From assembly GCA_013112715.1 (NCBI GenBank), contig JABFGB010000004.1, forward strand, positions 62,001 through 126,000: 64,000 nt of DNA, given 5' to 3'. The DNA is from Chloroflexota bacterium (GTDB lineage: Bacteria; Chloroflexota; Anaerolineae; Aggregatilineales; J027). The position numbers and the translations under genes are program-made. This document shows, piece by piece, positions 43,442-51,831 of the stretch. A model generated the notes under the pieces. The model was not told where the DNA came from. It searched no databases and saw only the letters and a program-made list of their open reading frames with translations. How positions within the stretch are numbered: the first letter of the stretch is position 1; every line of letters begins with the position of its first letter.

Positions 43442-44869
43442 TTAGTTTACGACTGCTCCCACTTGTAAATCAGCTTCTGGCGCTTCTTCGTCTGCGGAGG
43501 ACTCTGCTTCCAATTCTTGTCGCCCGATTTCGGATTGCGACTTGATGAAGGCTAGGAGTTGACCCAACTGCACTTCGGAGAAGGTTGAGCCATAGTTTTG
43601 AGGCATCACTCCGGCTGGATAGCCCTGATGGATTTGCCCATTTGGATTGACGATTGAGTCTAGAATATAGTTTTCATCGGCGAGGACACTGCCTTCACCT
43701 TCAATTGGCACTTCGCTGCCATAGAGTTCTTTCCACGTTGGGCCAACTACGCGACTGCCGTCAAGTGAATGGCAAGTTAGACACGGCGCGGCGAGGGTTT
43801 GTCCAACGGCTACGGGGTCTTGCAAGTCAGCAATTTTTTGTTCGACCCATTTGTTGTAGGAACTTTGATCCATCACCAACACATCCGCCAGCATGAGCGA
43901 ATGATTTAAGCCGCAGATTTCAGTGCAGCGGACACTATATTCGCCAGCGACAGTGGGGGTTACACGGTAGGTGGTTTCTACACCCGGCGTCACGTCCTGT
44001 TTGATGCGTAGTTCGGGCACCCAGAACGAATGGATAACATCCAGTGAGTTCATTTCAAGTTTGATCGGCTGGTTTTGCAGCAAGACCAATTCTGTACTGA
44101 CGAAACCATCCGCTTCTTCAGTGTCTGGATCATCAGGGTATTCAAATGACCATGCCCACTGCTGACCCGTTACTTTAATGACATATTCGTTGTCTTCTTC
44201 TTTAAAGATGCCAATAAATTCGATCAGCGCGTAGATGCCTAGTACCGTTACGATAATAGCGGGCAGAATTGTCCAGCCAATTTCGAGCGTGTTGTGCCCA
44301 TGAATAAACATCCCATCGCTGCGATCATCTTTGGCGGCACGGAAATAGAGCAGGCTGTGGAGGAACAGCCCCACCACCAAGCCGAAAATCACCGACATGA
44401 CGATATATTCCACTAGGAAAAGTCGGTCAATGGCTTGGGCTTCTTCCCCAGCGGCGACAGGCAAAATATCCTGACCGCCAAAACCGGGTATCATGCTGAT
44501 GGCTTGGCAGAACAACAACATCACAATCGTAATGCCACCTATCAAGACCAGCGCGGCGCGATGACCATAAATTCGATAATCGAGAGGATTGGTTGGTTCA
44601 GGAGCACTGGTTTGGGCTTGTGTGATGTCACGATTCAAGCGCCAGACCACAAATGCAATGGCGGCAGCCATGCCACCCATTGCGCCGAGGACACCCACCG
44701 TCACCAATATAAACTGGACGGTTTTATCGCCAGTTAGATTGAGTACGGAGGCATCATCCCCACTTAATTGACGGGCAAATGAAAACCTACCCCCAGTCAG
44801 AAAAAACAGAATCCCGATGAAACTCACTAAAATTAGTAGAGTCCCCATCAATTGAGGTCGCTTCATCAC
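43442..44869 (-). CDS. ctaC: Cytochrome c oxidase subunit II fused to cytochrome c (caa3 type)
   Basis: A 475-residue protein. The CuA centre is complete: His280, Cys315, Glu317, Cys319, His323 and Met326. A C-terminal cytochrome c domain has CLTCH (363-367) and Met422 as likely haem ligands, so electrons can enter from within the complex. The N-terminal half holds five membrane segments (about 8-25, 52-76, 105-128, 150-175 and 195-225) instead of the usual two. The start is GTG 44869 (ten bases after AAGGAG) or the next ATG at 44866. It is the first structural gene after the regulated promoter at 44938-44967. Confidence 0.93.
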   Translation of the reverse strand: MMKRPQLMGTLLILVSFIGILFFLTGGRFSFARQLSGDDASVLNLTGDKTVQFILVTVGVLGAMGGMAAAIAFVVWRLNRDITQAQTSAPEPTNPLDYRIYGHRAALVLIGGITIVMLLFCQAISMIPGFGGQDILPVAAGEEAQAIDRLFLVEYIVMSVIFGLVVGLFLHSLLYFRAAKDDRSDGMFIHGHNTLEIGWTILPAIIVTVLGIYALIEFIGIFKEEDNEYVIKVTGQQWAWSFEYPDDPDTEEADGFVSTELVLLQNQPIKLEMNSLDVIHSFWVPELRIKQDVTPGVETTYRVTPTVAGEYSVRCTEICGLNHSLMLADVLVMDQSSYNKWVEQKIADLQDPVAVGQTLAAPCLTCHSLDGSRVVGPTWKELYGSEVPIEGEGSVLADENYILDSIVNPNGQIHQGYPAGVMPQNYGSTFSEVQLGQLLAFIKSQSEIGRQELEAESSADEEAPEADLQVGAVVN

Positions 44870-44916
44870 TCGCTAAACTCTCCTTACAACGCCCTCTCGA
44901 CCCTGCAAACAATATT

Positions 44917-44967
44917 TGTGCCCAATGTCACAAATAAATTGTACCATTTGTCACAAATTCTTGTCAA
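44917..44967 (-). promoter_or_regulatory. Promoter of the ctaCDFE operon with overlapping palindromic operators
   Basis: On the minus strand, TTGACA (44962-44967) and TACAAT (44938-44943) are 18 bases apart. ATTTGT-C-ACAAAT, a perfect 13-base palindrome, lies in the spacer at 44946-44958. A second site after the -10 has TGTGC-N6-TCACA (44917-44932, plus-strand reading), close to a CRP/FNR-type half-site pair. The decamer TGTCACAAAT is repeated at 44926 and 44949, 23 bases apart. The location between and after the core elements is typical for repressor binding; the regulator is not identified. Confidence 0.7.
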
Positions 44968-45000
44968 AAATATGCAACAAATAGTCTAACACAAAACCAA

Positions 45001-45987
45001 CTAGGCTGGTTGATGCGAAATTTGGGATTGAGGTTGTTCTTTGGATAGGTGCGACGATGCAACACTCACACGCCCGGCCAACAAGTAGATGAGGGTCAAA
45101 CCACCGACAAACAAACTGGCGGTGATTAGATGTACTACCTGTAAGGCTGGCGGTAATCCCCCGTAAGCCATCCCTACACCAGCGACAATTTGGACGGCTA
45201 GTAGGCCCGCAGTTGCTTTTGCCGTTATTCTGAGCCAGCGACTGGGGTCAATCTTACGGTGGGTATAGTAAACAATTCCAACCATTCCAGCCACGATGAG
45301 CCAAGAATAGGAACGGTGAACCATATCCACCCAACTGGTTTCCTCAATCCATTTACTGCGGGCAAGCACTTCGCCTTGTCGGGCTTCGATGTCTTCCAGT
45401 TCGCCGCGCAGTTGCGTTCCCAAACCGACCTGTACCAATGTAAGCAGCAAGACTGCAATGGCAAGCCAGCCAAGTCGCCGCCGATGGACGGGCAAGTTTG
45501 TGAATGGTTTAGAATTGGGAAAAAATCCTGTTACAGTAGCATACAATAAAAGACTCACAATCACCAGCGCCAATATTAGATGGGCCGTCAAAACCCATGC
45601 TTCTAATTCACTGACCACGACCTGCCCGCCTAACCAACCCTCGAACACGACCAGCACAAACGCGCCAATGGAGGGGTAGAGGATACGGCGGTTATCGCGG
45701 TGGTTGCGGATAGCCAAAATCAGTGTGCCGAGAATCAAAAAGCCAACCATCACCCCAACAAAACGATTGGTGTATTCAATCCATGCCAGTTGAAAGTCAA
45801 ATTTGGAGGCATCAATGTTGCTGGGGACTTGGGATTCGGTGAGGGGCGGATAGTAGCGACCAAAACATTTGGGCCAGTCGGGGCAGCCCAATCCGGCATC
45901 GGAGGCACGCACCATGCCGCCGACCATAATCAGGATATAAGTGGCAATGGTGGTCGCCAATGCCCACTTTTGAAAACGGGTAAACAC
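45001..45987 (-). CDS. ctaA: Haem A synthase (CtaA/COX15)
   Basis: A 328-residue membrane enzyme that oxidises haem O to haem A. It starts at GTG 45987 with AAGGAG seven bases upstream. Eight membrane helices follow, with the conserved GGMVRASDAGLGCPDWPKC near the N-terminus, WIEYTNRFVG, LTAHLILAL and VHRSYSWLIV, which contain the haem-ligand His residues. Works with CtaB at the other end of the locus. It is separated from ctaC by 131 bases that hold the ctaC promoter, so it may be transcribed from its own upstream promoter and partly read through. Confidence 0.93.
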   Translation of the reverse strand: MFTRFQKWALATTIATYILIMVGGMVRASDAGLGCPDWPKCFGRYYPPLTESQVPSNIDASKFDFQLAWIEYTNRFVGVMVGFLILGTLILAIRNHRDNRRILYPSIGAFVLVVFEGWLGGQVVVSELEAWVLTAHLILALVIVSLLLYATVTGFFPNSKPFTNLPVHRRRLGWLAIAVLLLTLVQVGLGTQLRGELEDIEARQGEVLARSKWIEETSWVDMVHRSYSWLIVAGMVGIVYYTHRKIDPSRWLRITAKATAGLLAVQIVAGVGMAYGGLPPALQVVHLITASLFVGGLTLIYLLAGRVSVASSHLSKEQPQSQISHQPA

Positions 45988-46031
45988 GATTTTACTCCTT
46001 ATATATATTTCAGAGCCGATTAAATCCGCCG

Positions 46032-46045
46032 GGCTAAATTTAGCC
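46032..46045. promoter_or_regulatory. Perfect palindrome upstream of ctaA
   Basis: GGCTAAATTTAGCC, a 14-base perfect palindrome without a loop, lies 45 bases before the ctaA start in the gap divergent to the thioredoxin-like gene. AGCTAAATAT follows eight bases on. An operator is likelier than a hairpin because there is no loop; the protein is unknown. Confidence 0.4.
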
Positions 46046-46199
46046 GAAACAGCTAAATATTATGCTAATCGAATCATCTGGCGCGATTTTTCGTAATTCT
46101 CTAACAGCAGAGTGACTCTTAAAGTCGCCGCTCGTCTTCGCTATACTTGCGCCTGTTTTCACAAGTCAGTGGTAGGGAGTCTACGGAGTAATCCCAATT

Positions 46200-46802
46200 A
46201 TGAAACGTGCCTTGTTGTCCATCGTCGCTGGGATTTTTGTTCTCATTTTGCTTGGTGCGATAGCCGTCTATATTATTGGTCAGCGTACACCAACCGAAGA
46301 CCCTATTGTAAAAACATCTGAGGGCACTGCCTCAGACGAAAGTCCTATTTTCCCTGAATTGGTTGGGACATCTCTGTTATTGGAACAAGTTGGTTTTCCG
46401 AGTGAGTTATCGGGCGATTTTAAGCTGGTGGTGGTGTCCTACGATGTTTCTCAGCAACCGGATGTTGATGAATGGCTGCCCGCGCTGGAAGAATTAAATG
46501 AAGCATTTCCGCAATTGGCAGGCTACTATATCCCCCTACTGCCTAAGAGTGCTGCCGACAGTTCGGTGTTTATTATCGGCGGGATGGCGGCGGCTGCCAA
46601 GAGTGATGTTGACCGTGCCCGTACCATTGTCGTGTTTACCAACGTGGAAGCCTTTAATCGGCTGGTTAATGTGCCCGATTTGGAATCCATCCAGTTATTT
46701 TTGCTCGATCAAAACCAGCATATTCTCTGGCAGGGCAGTGGACACTATAATGAGAAAATACTGGATGAGTTACGGGCAGTCTTGCAAGGCGCTCTTGAGT
46801 AA
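46200..46802 (+). CDS. Membrane-anchored protein with a thioredoxin-like fold lacking CxxC
   Basis: A 200-residue protein with an N-terminal membrane anchor (about 5-27) and a soluble extracytoplasmic domain. The strand and turn order, ending LFLLDQNQHILWQGSGHYNEKILDELRAVL, is like thioredoxin-fold proteins, but no CxxC or CxxxC is present, so it is not a normal thiol enzyme or Sco-type copper carrier. ATP10-like proteins share this plan, which is a guess. It is divergent from ctaA, with a 14-base palindrome in the gap, so a role in oxidase assembly is possible. The ATG lies 11 bases after GGAG. Confidence 0.5.
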   Translation: MKRALLSIVAGIFVLILLGAIAVYIIGQRTPTEDPIVKTSEGTASDESPIFPELVGTSLLLEQVGFPSELSGDFKLVVVSYDVSQQPDVDEWLPALEELNEAFPQLAGYYIPLLPKSAADSSVFIIGGMAAAAKSDVDRARTIVVFTNVEAFNRLVNVPDLESIQLFLLDQNQHILWQGSGHYNEKILDELRAVLQGALE

Positions 46803-46807
46803 ATAGA

Positions 46808-47203
46808 TCAGGGCACTTTGACAGTAGCTTCACCTTCGATGACGACCTCGCCATTTTGATTGGTGCAGGTCGTTTCAAAAGTGACGATTTTTCTCTCAGC
46901 CCGTACCTGCGAAATTGTGACTGTCGCGGTGATGGTATCGCCGATAAAAACAGGTTTTTTGAATTTGAGATTTTGCCCCAGATAAATTGTGCCGGGGCCG
47001 GGGAGATCATTGGCTAGAACCGCTGAAATCAAAGCTGAGGTTAACATGCCATGTACGATACGTTGACCAAAGACGGTGGTGGCGGCGTAATCCGCATCCA
47101 AATGGACAGGGTTGGTGTCACCTGTCAAATGGGCAAAGGTGCGGACATCTTCATCAGTGAAGGTTTTGGTTCGGCTGGCACTAGCACCCGGTTCGTAGGT
47201 CAT
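46808..47203 (-). CDS. MaoC-family enoyl-CoA hydratase ((R)-specific, PhaJ-like)
   Basis: A 131-residue hot-dog-fold enzyme. The hydratase-2 motif reads FAHLTGDTNPVHLDADYA, which holds the catalytic Asp and His of PhaJ/MaoC enzymes, followed by VHGMLTSALIS and the LKFKKPVFIGD strand. It would hydrate trans-2-enoyl-CoA (or a similar thioester) to the (R)-3-hydroxyacyl form. No PHA synthase is near; roles in fatty-acid turnover are equally possible. It converges with the thioredoxin-like gene, five bases apart, and has no operon partner. Confidence 0.85.
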   Translation of the reverse strand: MTYEPGASASRTKTFTDEDVRTFAHLTGDTNPVHLDADYAATTVFGQRIVHGMLTSALISAVLANDLPGPGTIYLGQNLKFKKPVFIGDTITATVTISQVRAERKIVTFETTCTNQNGEVVIEGEATVKVP

Positions 47204-47268
47204 GCGGTTTCCTCACAAGGTAAATTTAGGCACGTATGCGGTGATTATTTTAGCGCGTAAGGTTGGTT

Positions 47269-47736
47269 ATGGAAATTGATTGGAACGCGACGGAACTACC
47301 TGCTCAATTTGCGAAATATGCTCTCAAGCCAATAGAGGCAGTCGCAGTTTTTGTGGATAACGCTGAGGTCGGGATTGTTAGAGTGACCTTGCAAGACCTA
47401 GCAGGTTATGTGGAAAGCTGGGGGATCAAGGCCGGAGTGTGGTTGGTATTGGCAGTTGTCAAAATGCTGACCGAGATTGTAGAAGATTACCACGCGGATT
47501 CCTCGCCAGAATTGCCGATGATTGGCTGTACCCCGCCAGCTTATTTTGAAATCGCTGTGCCGACTGATCAAGAACAGGAACTATGTCATCGGATACTTAC
47601 CGCTTATAATGAGATTTATGCGGTAATGCTGCGGACACATCGGCAGTCGGGTAGCCCGATTTGGCATCGTCGCGCCACTGTGCAGTATTTTCCGCAATTA
47701 GTGGTCGAAGGTAGTGGAACAGAACTCACCGAATAA
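47269..47736 (+). CDS. Hypothetical protein, about 155 aa
   Basis: I do not recognise it. A soluble, acidic, mixed alpha/beta protein with no signal peptide or membrane helix. I start it at ATG 47269; TTG 47263 in the same frame is also possible, and neither has a strong ribosome site. The most conserved-looking stretch is VKMLTEIVEDYHAD, and the C-terminus reads QYFPQLVVEG. It precedes the Nudix gene by eight bases and may share its transcript, but nothing points to a common function. Confidence 0.5.
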   Translation: MEIDWNATELPAQFAKYALKPIEAVAVFVDNAEVGIVRVTLQDLAGYVESWGIKAGVWLVLAVVKMLTEIVEDYHADSSPELPMIGCTPPAYFEIAVPTDQEQELCHRILTAYNEIYAVMLRTHRQSGSPIWHRRATVQYFPQLVVEGSGTELTE

Positions 47737-47744
47737 GCGAATGT

Positions 47745-48413
47745 ATGATGAATTGGCAAAATATCGAACTTCAACATATCCAACAGGCCCTCAATCTCCC
47801 TTATTTTGATGCTCTGCAAGCCCAACAGCGGATGGCCCCAATGGCGCGGGCTATGCAGCGACCACCCGAACGCCCCGGCAGTCCGCGTATGGCAGCAGTG
47901 CTCATTTTGTTGTTTCCGGGGGACGAAGGACTGCAATTTGTATTGACCCGCCGCCATGACTATCCCGGTGTACACGGTGGGCAAATTAGTTTGCCGGGTG
48001 GACAGCGCGAAGGTGAAGAATCGTTTGAGGAAGCGGCGCTGCGTGAAACATATGAGGAAGTTGGGGTGCCAAGCAGTGATATTCAATTGCTAGGACAACT
48101 TTCCAATGTCTACATCCCGCCGAGCGATTTTTTTGTCTATCCCTATGTCGCTTATACACCGAGCCGCCCCAATTGGCAGCCCGACCCCGCTGAAGTTGCC
48201 GAGGTGTTGGAGGTCTCCCTTTATCACCTTTTCGATGATACCCTCAAACGCAGCGGCGAGATTACACGGAATGGGGCAACCTTCCCTATCAAATATTATG
48301 CGCTGAATGGTCATGTGGTTTGGGGAGCGACGGCGGTCATGCTCAGTGAGTTTGAGGGCCGTCTGCGAACGGTGCTATCCCTAACGCCTAAAGAAATCCC
48401 TATTGACATTTAG
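47745..48413 (+). CDS. Nudix hydrolase, CoA-pyrophosphatase (NudL-like)
   Basis: A 222-residue Nudix enzyme with a complete Nudix box, GGQREGEESFEEAALRETYE followed by EVGV, after a VHGGQISLPGG lead-in. The HGGQISLPGG form together with ALREtyEEVG is the hallmark of the CoA-diphosphatase (NudL, YeaB) branch, which cuts CoA or related nucleotides to phosphopantetheine and 3',5'-ADP. The stop codon is embedded in the -35 region of the promoter of the tRNA gene that follows. Confidence 0.85.
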   Translation: MMNWQNIELQHIQQALNLPYFDALQAQQRMAPMARAMQRPPERPGSPRMAAVLILLFPGDEGLQFVLTRRHDYPGVHGGQISLPGGQREGEESFEEAALRETYEEVGVPSSDIQLLGQLSNVYIPPSDFFVYPYVAYTPSRPNWQPDPAEVAEVLEVSLYHLFDDTLKRSGEITRNGATFPIKYYALNGHVVWGATAVMLSEFEGRLRTVLSLTPKEIPIDI

Positions 48414-48430
48414 TGGTGAATCGCTAAAAT
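48403..48430 (+). promoter_or_regulatory. Promoter of tRNA-Phe
   Basis: TTGACA (48403-48408) and TAAAAT (48425-48430) are 16 bases apart, 20 bases before the tRNA. The -35 lies inside the last codons of the Nudix gene (its stop is at 48411-48413). Confidence 0.7.
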
Positions 48431-48450
48431 GTGGCTCATCTAAATATGTT

Positions 48451-48523
48451 GCCGAGGTAGCTCAGTTGGTAGAGCACTGCACTGAAAATGCAGGTGTCGC
48501 CAGTTCGAGTCTGGCCCTCGGCA
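48451..48523 (+). tRNA. tRNA-Phe (anticodon GAA)
   Basis: A complete cloverleaf: acceptor GCCGAGG with CCTCGGC, D stem GCTC/GAGC, anticodon stem CTGCA/TGCAG with loop CTGAAAA (anticodon GAA), and T stem GCCAG/CTGGC with loop TTCGAGT. The discriminator is A; the CCA end is not encoded. A run of eight T from 48525 follows and may help end transcription. Confidence 0.97.
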
Positions 48524-48550
48524 CTTTTTTTTATTTAACAGGAGTGCTCT

Positions 48551-50059
48551 ATGACTTTCATCCCGCGCTCTCCCCACATCTACGAAATCAATACTTGGAC
48601 ATGGCTGTATAGCCTAAGTGTGAAATATCAACGCCCCGTTACTTTAGGTTCAGTGCCCGATGAAGAATTAAAGATACTGGCTAGGCCCAATACTCCCTAC
48701 GATGCAATTTGGCTGATGGGGGTGTGGGAGCGCAGTCAACGAGGTATTCAAATTGCGCGGCATCACGCTGGTTTACAGGCAGAATATCATCGTGCCCTGC
48801 CCGATTACACCGATGATGATGTGGTGGGTTCCCCGTATGCCGTTCGGCGTTATGTAGTAGATACTCACTTGGGTGGACGTGAGGAATTAGCCGCTTTCCG
48901 CGAGCGCCTGCAAACGTTGGGACTGGGGTTGATACTCGATTTTGTGCCGAATCATGTTGCAACCGATCATGCTTGGGCCGAAAGTCATCCGGGGGTATTG
49001 TTGCAAGGCACCCTAGAAGATCTGACGAACGACCCAGAGTCTTTTTTACAGGTGGGTCGGCATATTTTTGCGCACGGGCGCGACCCTTATTTCCCAGCAT
49101 GGACGGATACGCTGCAAATGAATGCGTTTAGCCCGGCCCTGCGAAATTTAATGGTTGAGACGCTGTTGGACATCGCAGCGCAGTGTGATGGCGTGCGCTG
49201 TGATATGGCGATGTTGGTGGTCAGCGAAATTTTTGCGCAGACATGGGGCGAACGAGCAGGTGATGTGCCCTTAGTTGAATATTGGGAGGAAATTATCCCC
49301 AAAATTCGCCAGCAGCACCCCGAATTCCTGTTTTTGGCGGAAGTGTATTGGGATATGGAGGCCCGATTGCACCAACTTGGCCTTGATTATTGTTACGACA
49401 AGCGCCTGTACGACCGAATGGCCCATGAAAATGCCGTGAGCGTTTTGGCTCATTTGAATGCGGGCCTAGCCTATCAAAACAAATTAATCCGCTTTATTGA
49501 GAACCATGATGAAATGCGGGCCGTCACTGCTTTTGGGGTGCCACGCTCTAAAATGGCAGCGGTGCTGGTTGCTACCTTGCCCGGTGCAAAACTGTGGCAT
49601 GATGGTCAGCCTGTTGGATATAAGGTCAAACTTCCCGTGCAGTTGGGACGCCGACCTATTGAACCCGCTGATAAAGAAATCGTGGAGTTCTATCGTTGGT
49701 TATTTGACAAGGCCAACCAGCCGATCTATCGGGACGGGACGTGGGAACTGCGTGAGACGATCCCGGCGTGGCCCGGTAATACCTCTCATCACCATATGAT
49801 TGCCTATATTCGTCGCCATAACCATGATCTGCGTTTGATCGTGGTCAATTTTAGCAACCATCAGGCGCAGTGCCGTGTGCGGTTAACAGGTTGTGGTCTG
49901 GAGGGCAAGTCGTGGAAATTGGCGGATAAACTTAACCACCGTGAGTATGAGCGTAATGGGGATCGGATGGTGGAAGATGGGTTGTATATTGACCTAACCG
50001 CTTGGAACGCGCATATTTTTGAGTTTTCCGAGGGGAAACTTGAGCATCCATCCCGCTGA
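48551..50059 (+). CDS. Alpha-amylase family (GH13) glycoside hydrolase or transferase
   Basis: A 502-residue GH13 enzyme with GGAG six bases before the ATG and no signal peptide, so it is cytoplasmic. The four conserved regions are present: DFVPNH (130-135), the nucleophile Asp218 in GVRCDMA, the acid/base Glu264 in FLAEVYW and Asp320 in FIENHDE. Residue spacing is normal, and a C-terminal beta domain (about 410-495) completes it. It probably cuts or rearranges an alpha-glucan, trehalose or maltodextrin; the substrate cannot be deduced. No other glycogen gene is close. It follows tRNA-Phe by 27 bases. Confidence 0.85.
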   Translation: MTFIPRSPHIYEINTWTWLYSLSVKYQRPVTLGSVPDEELKILARPNTPYDAIWLMGVWERSQRGIQIARHHAGLQAEYHRALPDYTDDDVVGSPYAVRRYVVDTHLGGREELAAFRERLQTLGLGLILDFVPNHVATDHAWAESHPGVLLQGTLEDLTNDPESFLQVGRHIFAHGRDPYFPAWTDTLQMNAFSPALRNLMVETLLDIAAQCDGVRCDMAMLVVSEIFAQTWGERAGDVPLVEYWEEIIPKIRQQHPEFLFLAEVYWDMEARLHQLGLDYCYDKRLYDRMAHENAVSVLAHLNAGLAYQNKLIRFIENHDEMRAVTAFGVPRSKMAAVLVATLPGAKLWHDGQPVGYKVKLPVQLGRRPIEPADKEIVEFYRWLFDKANQPIYRDGTWELRETIPAWPGNTSHHHMIAYIRRHNHDLRLIVVNFSNHQAQCRVRLTGCGLEGKSWKLADKLNHREYERNGDRMVEDGLYIDLTAWNAHIFEFSEGKLEHPSR

Positions 50060-50123
50060 GATGGAAGACGAGTTAGTTCTAGCACCTTATCCTCTATGGC
50101 AATCGGTGCGAGACGATTACCTA

Positions 50124-50143
50124 GTGATAAGGCATATTATCAC
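50124..50143. repeat. Inverted repeat between convergent genes
   Basis: GTGATAA and TTATCAC, seven perfect pairs around a six-base loop, lie in the 96-base gap between the GH13 gene and the glycosyltransferase gene. With no U run it is at best a weak terminator. Confidence 0.4.
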
Positions 50144-50155
50144 GAATAAATTTTC

Positions 50156-51823
50156 CTAGTTGGCTGATTCTTCATTGGGGGTCTCGAATGGGCGGAGTTC
50201 CTGTGGGGCAACGTGACGTGACAGGTGATAAAAAATTGTGAAGCGCCCAATCGGTTTTTCGTCAAAATTGACCTGAAGCGCGGCAAATCTTTCTCGAAGC
50301 TGGCGATCTAGTTCAGGATGGTTGGCGGTCACATAGACCACCTCATCGGCTTGGGTCACTTTTTCCACGTAGGCGGGATAACGATTATCTACCTCCCCAT
50401 AGCTCAAATCTTCTTTGTAGGGCAACAGGGGGACTAACAAAATGCGTTCGTGGGTGAGGAAGGCAAATCGGTAGCTGACCCAATAGCTGGTATACCCTCG
50501 ATCCACACCGATGGAATCCAGAAAATCAATCAGGGCATCATCATCGGAATTGGGTATATCTGAGATTTCGCTAAACTGGGTGGTCAGGCCGGGTGGATTA
50601 TCACGGATAGACCGAACATTACCCCACAAGTTGTAGCCAAGCAGCAGAATCAACAATCCGCTGGTCAGCCATGTCCGATAGGGTCGCGTGGATTGCTGAC
50701 GTTGGTGACTGATCCATTCCCCTGTGAGGATTGCCAATAGCGGATAAAGGGGCAGGATATAACGTCCAGTGGGGTCGCCGCCAGAGGGGAACATCACAAA
50801 AGTGAACATCAGGGCCAACGACCCAATCAAAATGCTTGTGAAGGCCATCTGGATAAAAACGGCTTCTTTTCGGGCCAATACGCGCCGCACGAATCCCCAC
50901 AAAATTAAGATATGGATCATCACCAGTGGGATACCGATAAGCGGGGCGATCCAGTCTATTGACCATGAAGGTTTCAGACCGAACAACGATGGCAGGTTAA
51001 ACAGCAGCAATGAAATCAAGCGGATGACTTGAGTGGCACTGCCTTCTAAGTCGGTTTCCGCGAGTGAGTCCTCTTGGCTTTCGGGGCGGGATTGGGCGTT
51101 TAAGATGGCGGATGGGCCATGATCGGCGACGGCATAGACCCAAGGGGCTGCACCCATCAGAAAACCGAGTAGCAGGACGGCGATTTTTCCGAAGGGGAGC
51201 TTGCGGCGAAAATGCCAGAGACCCTGTAGGGTCAAAGGGGCTAATGAAACAATAATTAGTGCGAGACTCCACCAGCCCAATCCAGCAAGAATGCCTGCCA
51301 AAAACCACCATGCGCCCCTTTGCTTTTTGCCATCGAATATATCCCAGACGAGCCAAAAAATGAGGTTGTTGAGCAGCAAAATCTCTTGGTAGTCTCCAAG
51401 TGTGGCGGTGGTATAGACGCTGACCATCACAGGCGGGATGGCAAATAATAAAGCGGCAGTGGTGGCGGCAAAACGATTGTGGGTGATACGCCATGCCAAG
51501 CCATACGTCGTGCCGAGAGTGGTGAGATAAAGAACGACCTGTACCAAGCGAATCGCCAAAACTGTTTGACCAAAAATCGCAAAAGAGGCCGCGATTAGGT
51601 AGGCGTCGAGTGCGCCCATATACAACTGTCCATAGAAAAAGATGGGACGATGGCCCTGCAAAATATGGCGGGCCATCAGACCAAGCACGGCTTCATCGGA
51701 ATGGAAACTGACGCTATCGGTTGCTAGTAAGATGATTTTGAGGGCCAAACCCATGCCAAGCGCCAACCACAAACCGGGGTGGGTACACAGGGGGCGAATT
51801 TGGGAGACGACCTTTGTGATCAT
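50156..51823 (-). CDS. Glycosyltransferase family 39-like membrane protein (PMT/ArnT type)
   Basis: About 555 residues from ATG 51823 (MITKVVSQIRP); the open frame upstream overlaps the exonuclease gene. It has 10-12 membrane helices and the first-loop acidic motif FHSDEAVLGLMARHIL of GT39/ArnT lipid-dependent transferases, followed by a RPIFFYGQLYMGALDAYL segment. The C-terminal 130 residues are soluble and extracytoplasmic. Such enzymes move a sugar from polyprenyl phosphate to protein or lipid. Donor and acceptor are unknown. It starts eight bases after the exonuclease stop, so the two are likely cotranscribed despite unrelated roles. Confidence 0.75.
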   Translation of the reverse strand: MITKVVSQIRPLCTHPGLWLALGMGLALKIILLATDSVSFHSDEAVLGLMARHILQGHRPIFFYGQLYMGALDAYLIAASFAIFGQTVLAIRLVQVVLYLTTLGTTYGLAWRITHNRFAATTAALLFAIPPVMVSVYTTATLGDYQEILLLNNLIFWLVWDIFDGKKQRGAWWFLAGILAGLGWWSLALIIVSLAPLTLQGLWHFRRKLPFGKIAVLLLGFLMGAAPWVYAVADHGPSAILNAQSRPESQEDSLAETDLEGSATQVIRLISLLLFNLPSLFGLKPSWSIDWIAPLIGIPLVMIHILILWGFVRRVLARKEAVFIQMAFTSILIGSLALMFTFVMFPSGGDPTGRYILPLYPLLAILTGEWISHQRQQSTRPYRTWLTSGLLILLLGYNLWGNVRSIRDNPPGLTTQFSEISDIPNSDDDALIDFLDSIGVDRGYTSYWVSYRFAFLTHERILLVPLLPYKEDLSYGEVDNRYPAYVEKVTQADEVVYVTANHPELDRQLRERFAALQVNFDEKPIGRFTIFYHLSRHVAPQELRPFETPNEESAN

Positions 51824-51831
51824 ATGAGGTT

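Noticed and set aside
47616..48086. Minus-strand frame of 156 codons across the Nudix gene
   Set aside because: It is antisense to the Nudix box, with no recognisable domain.
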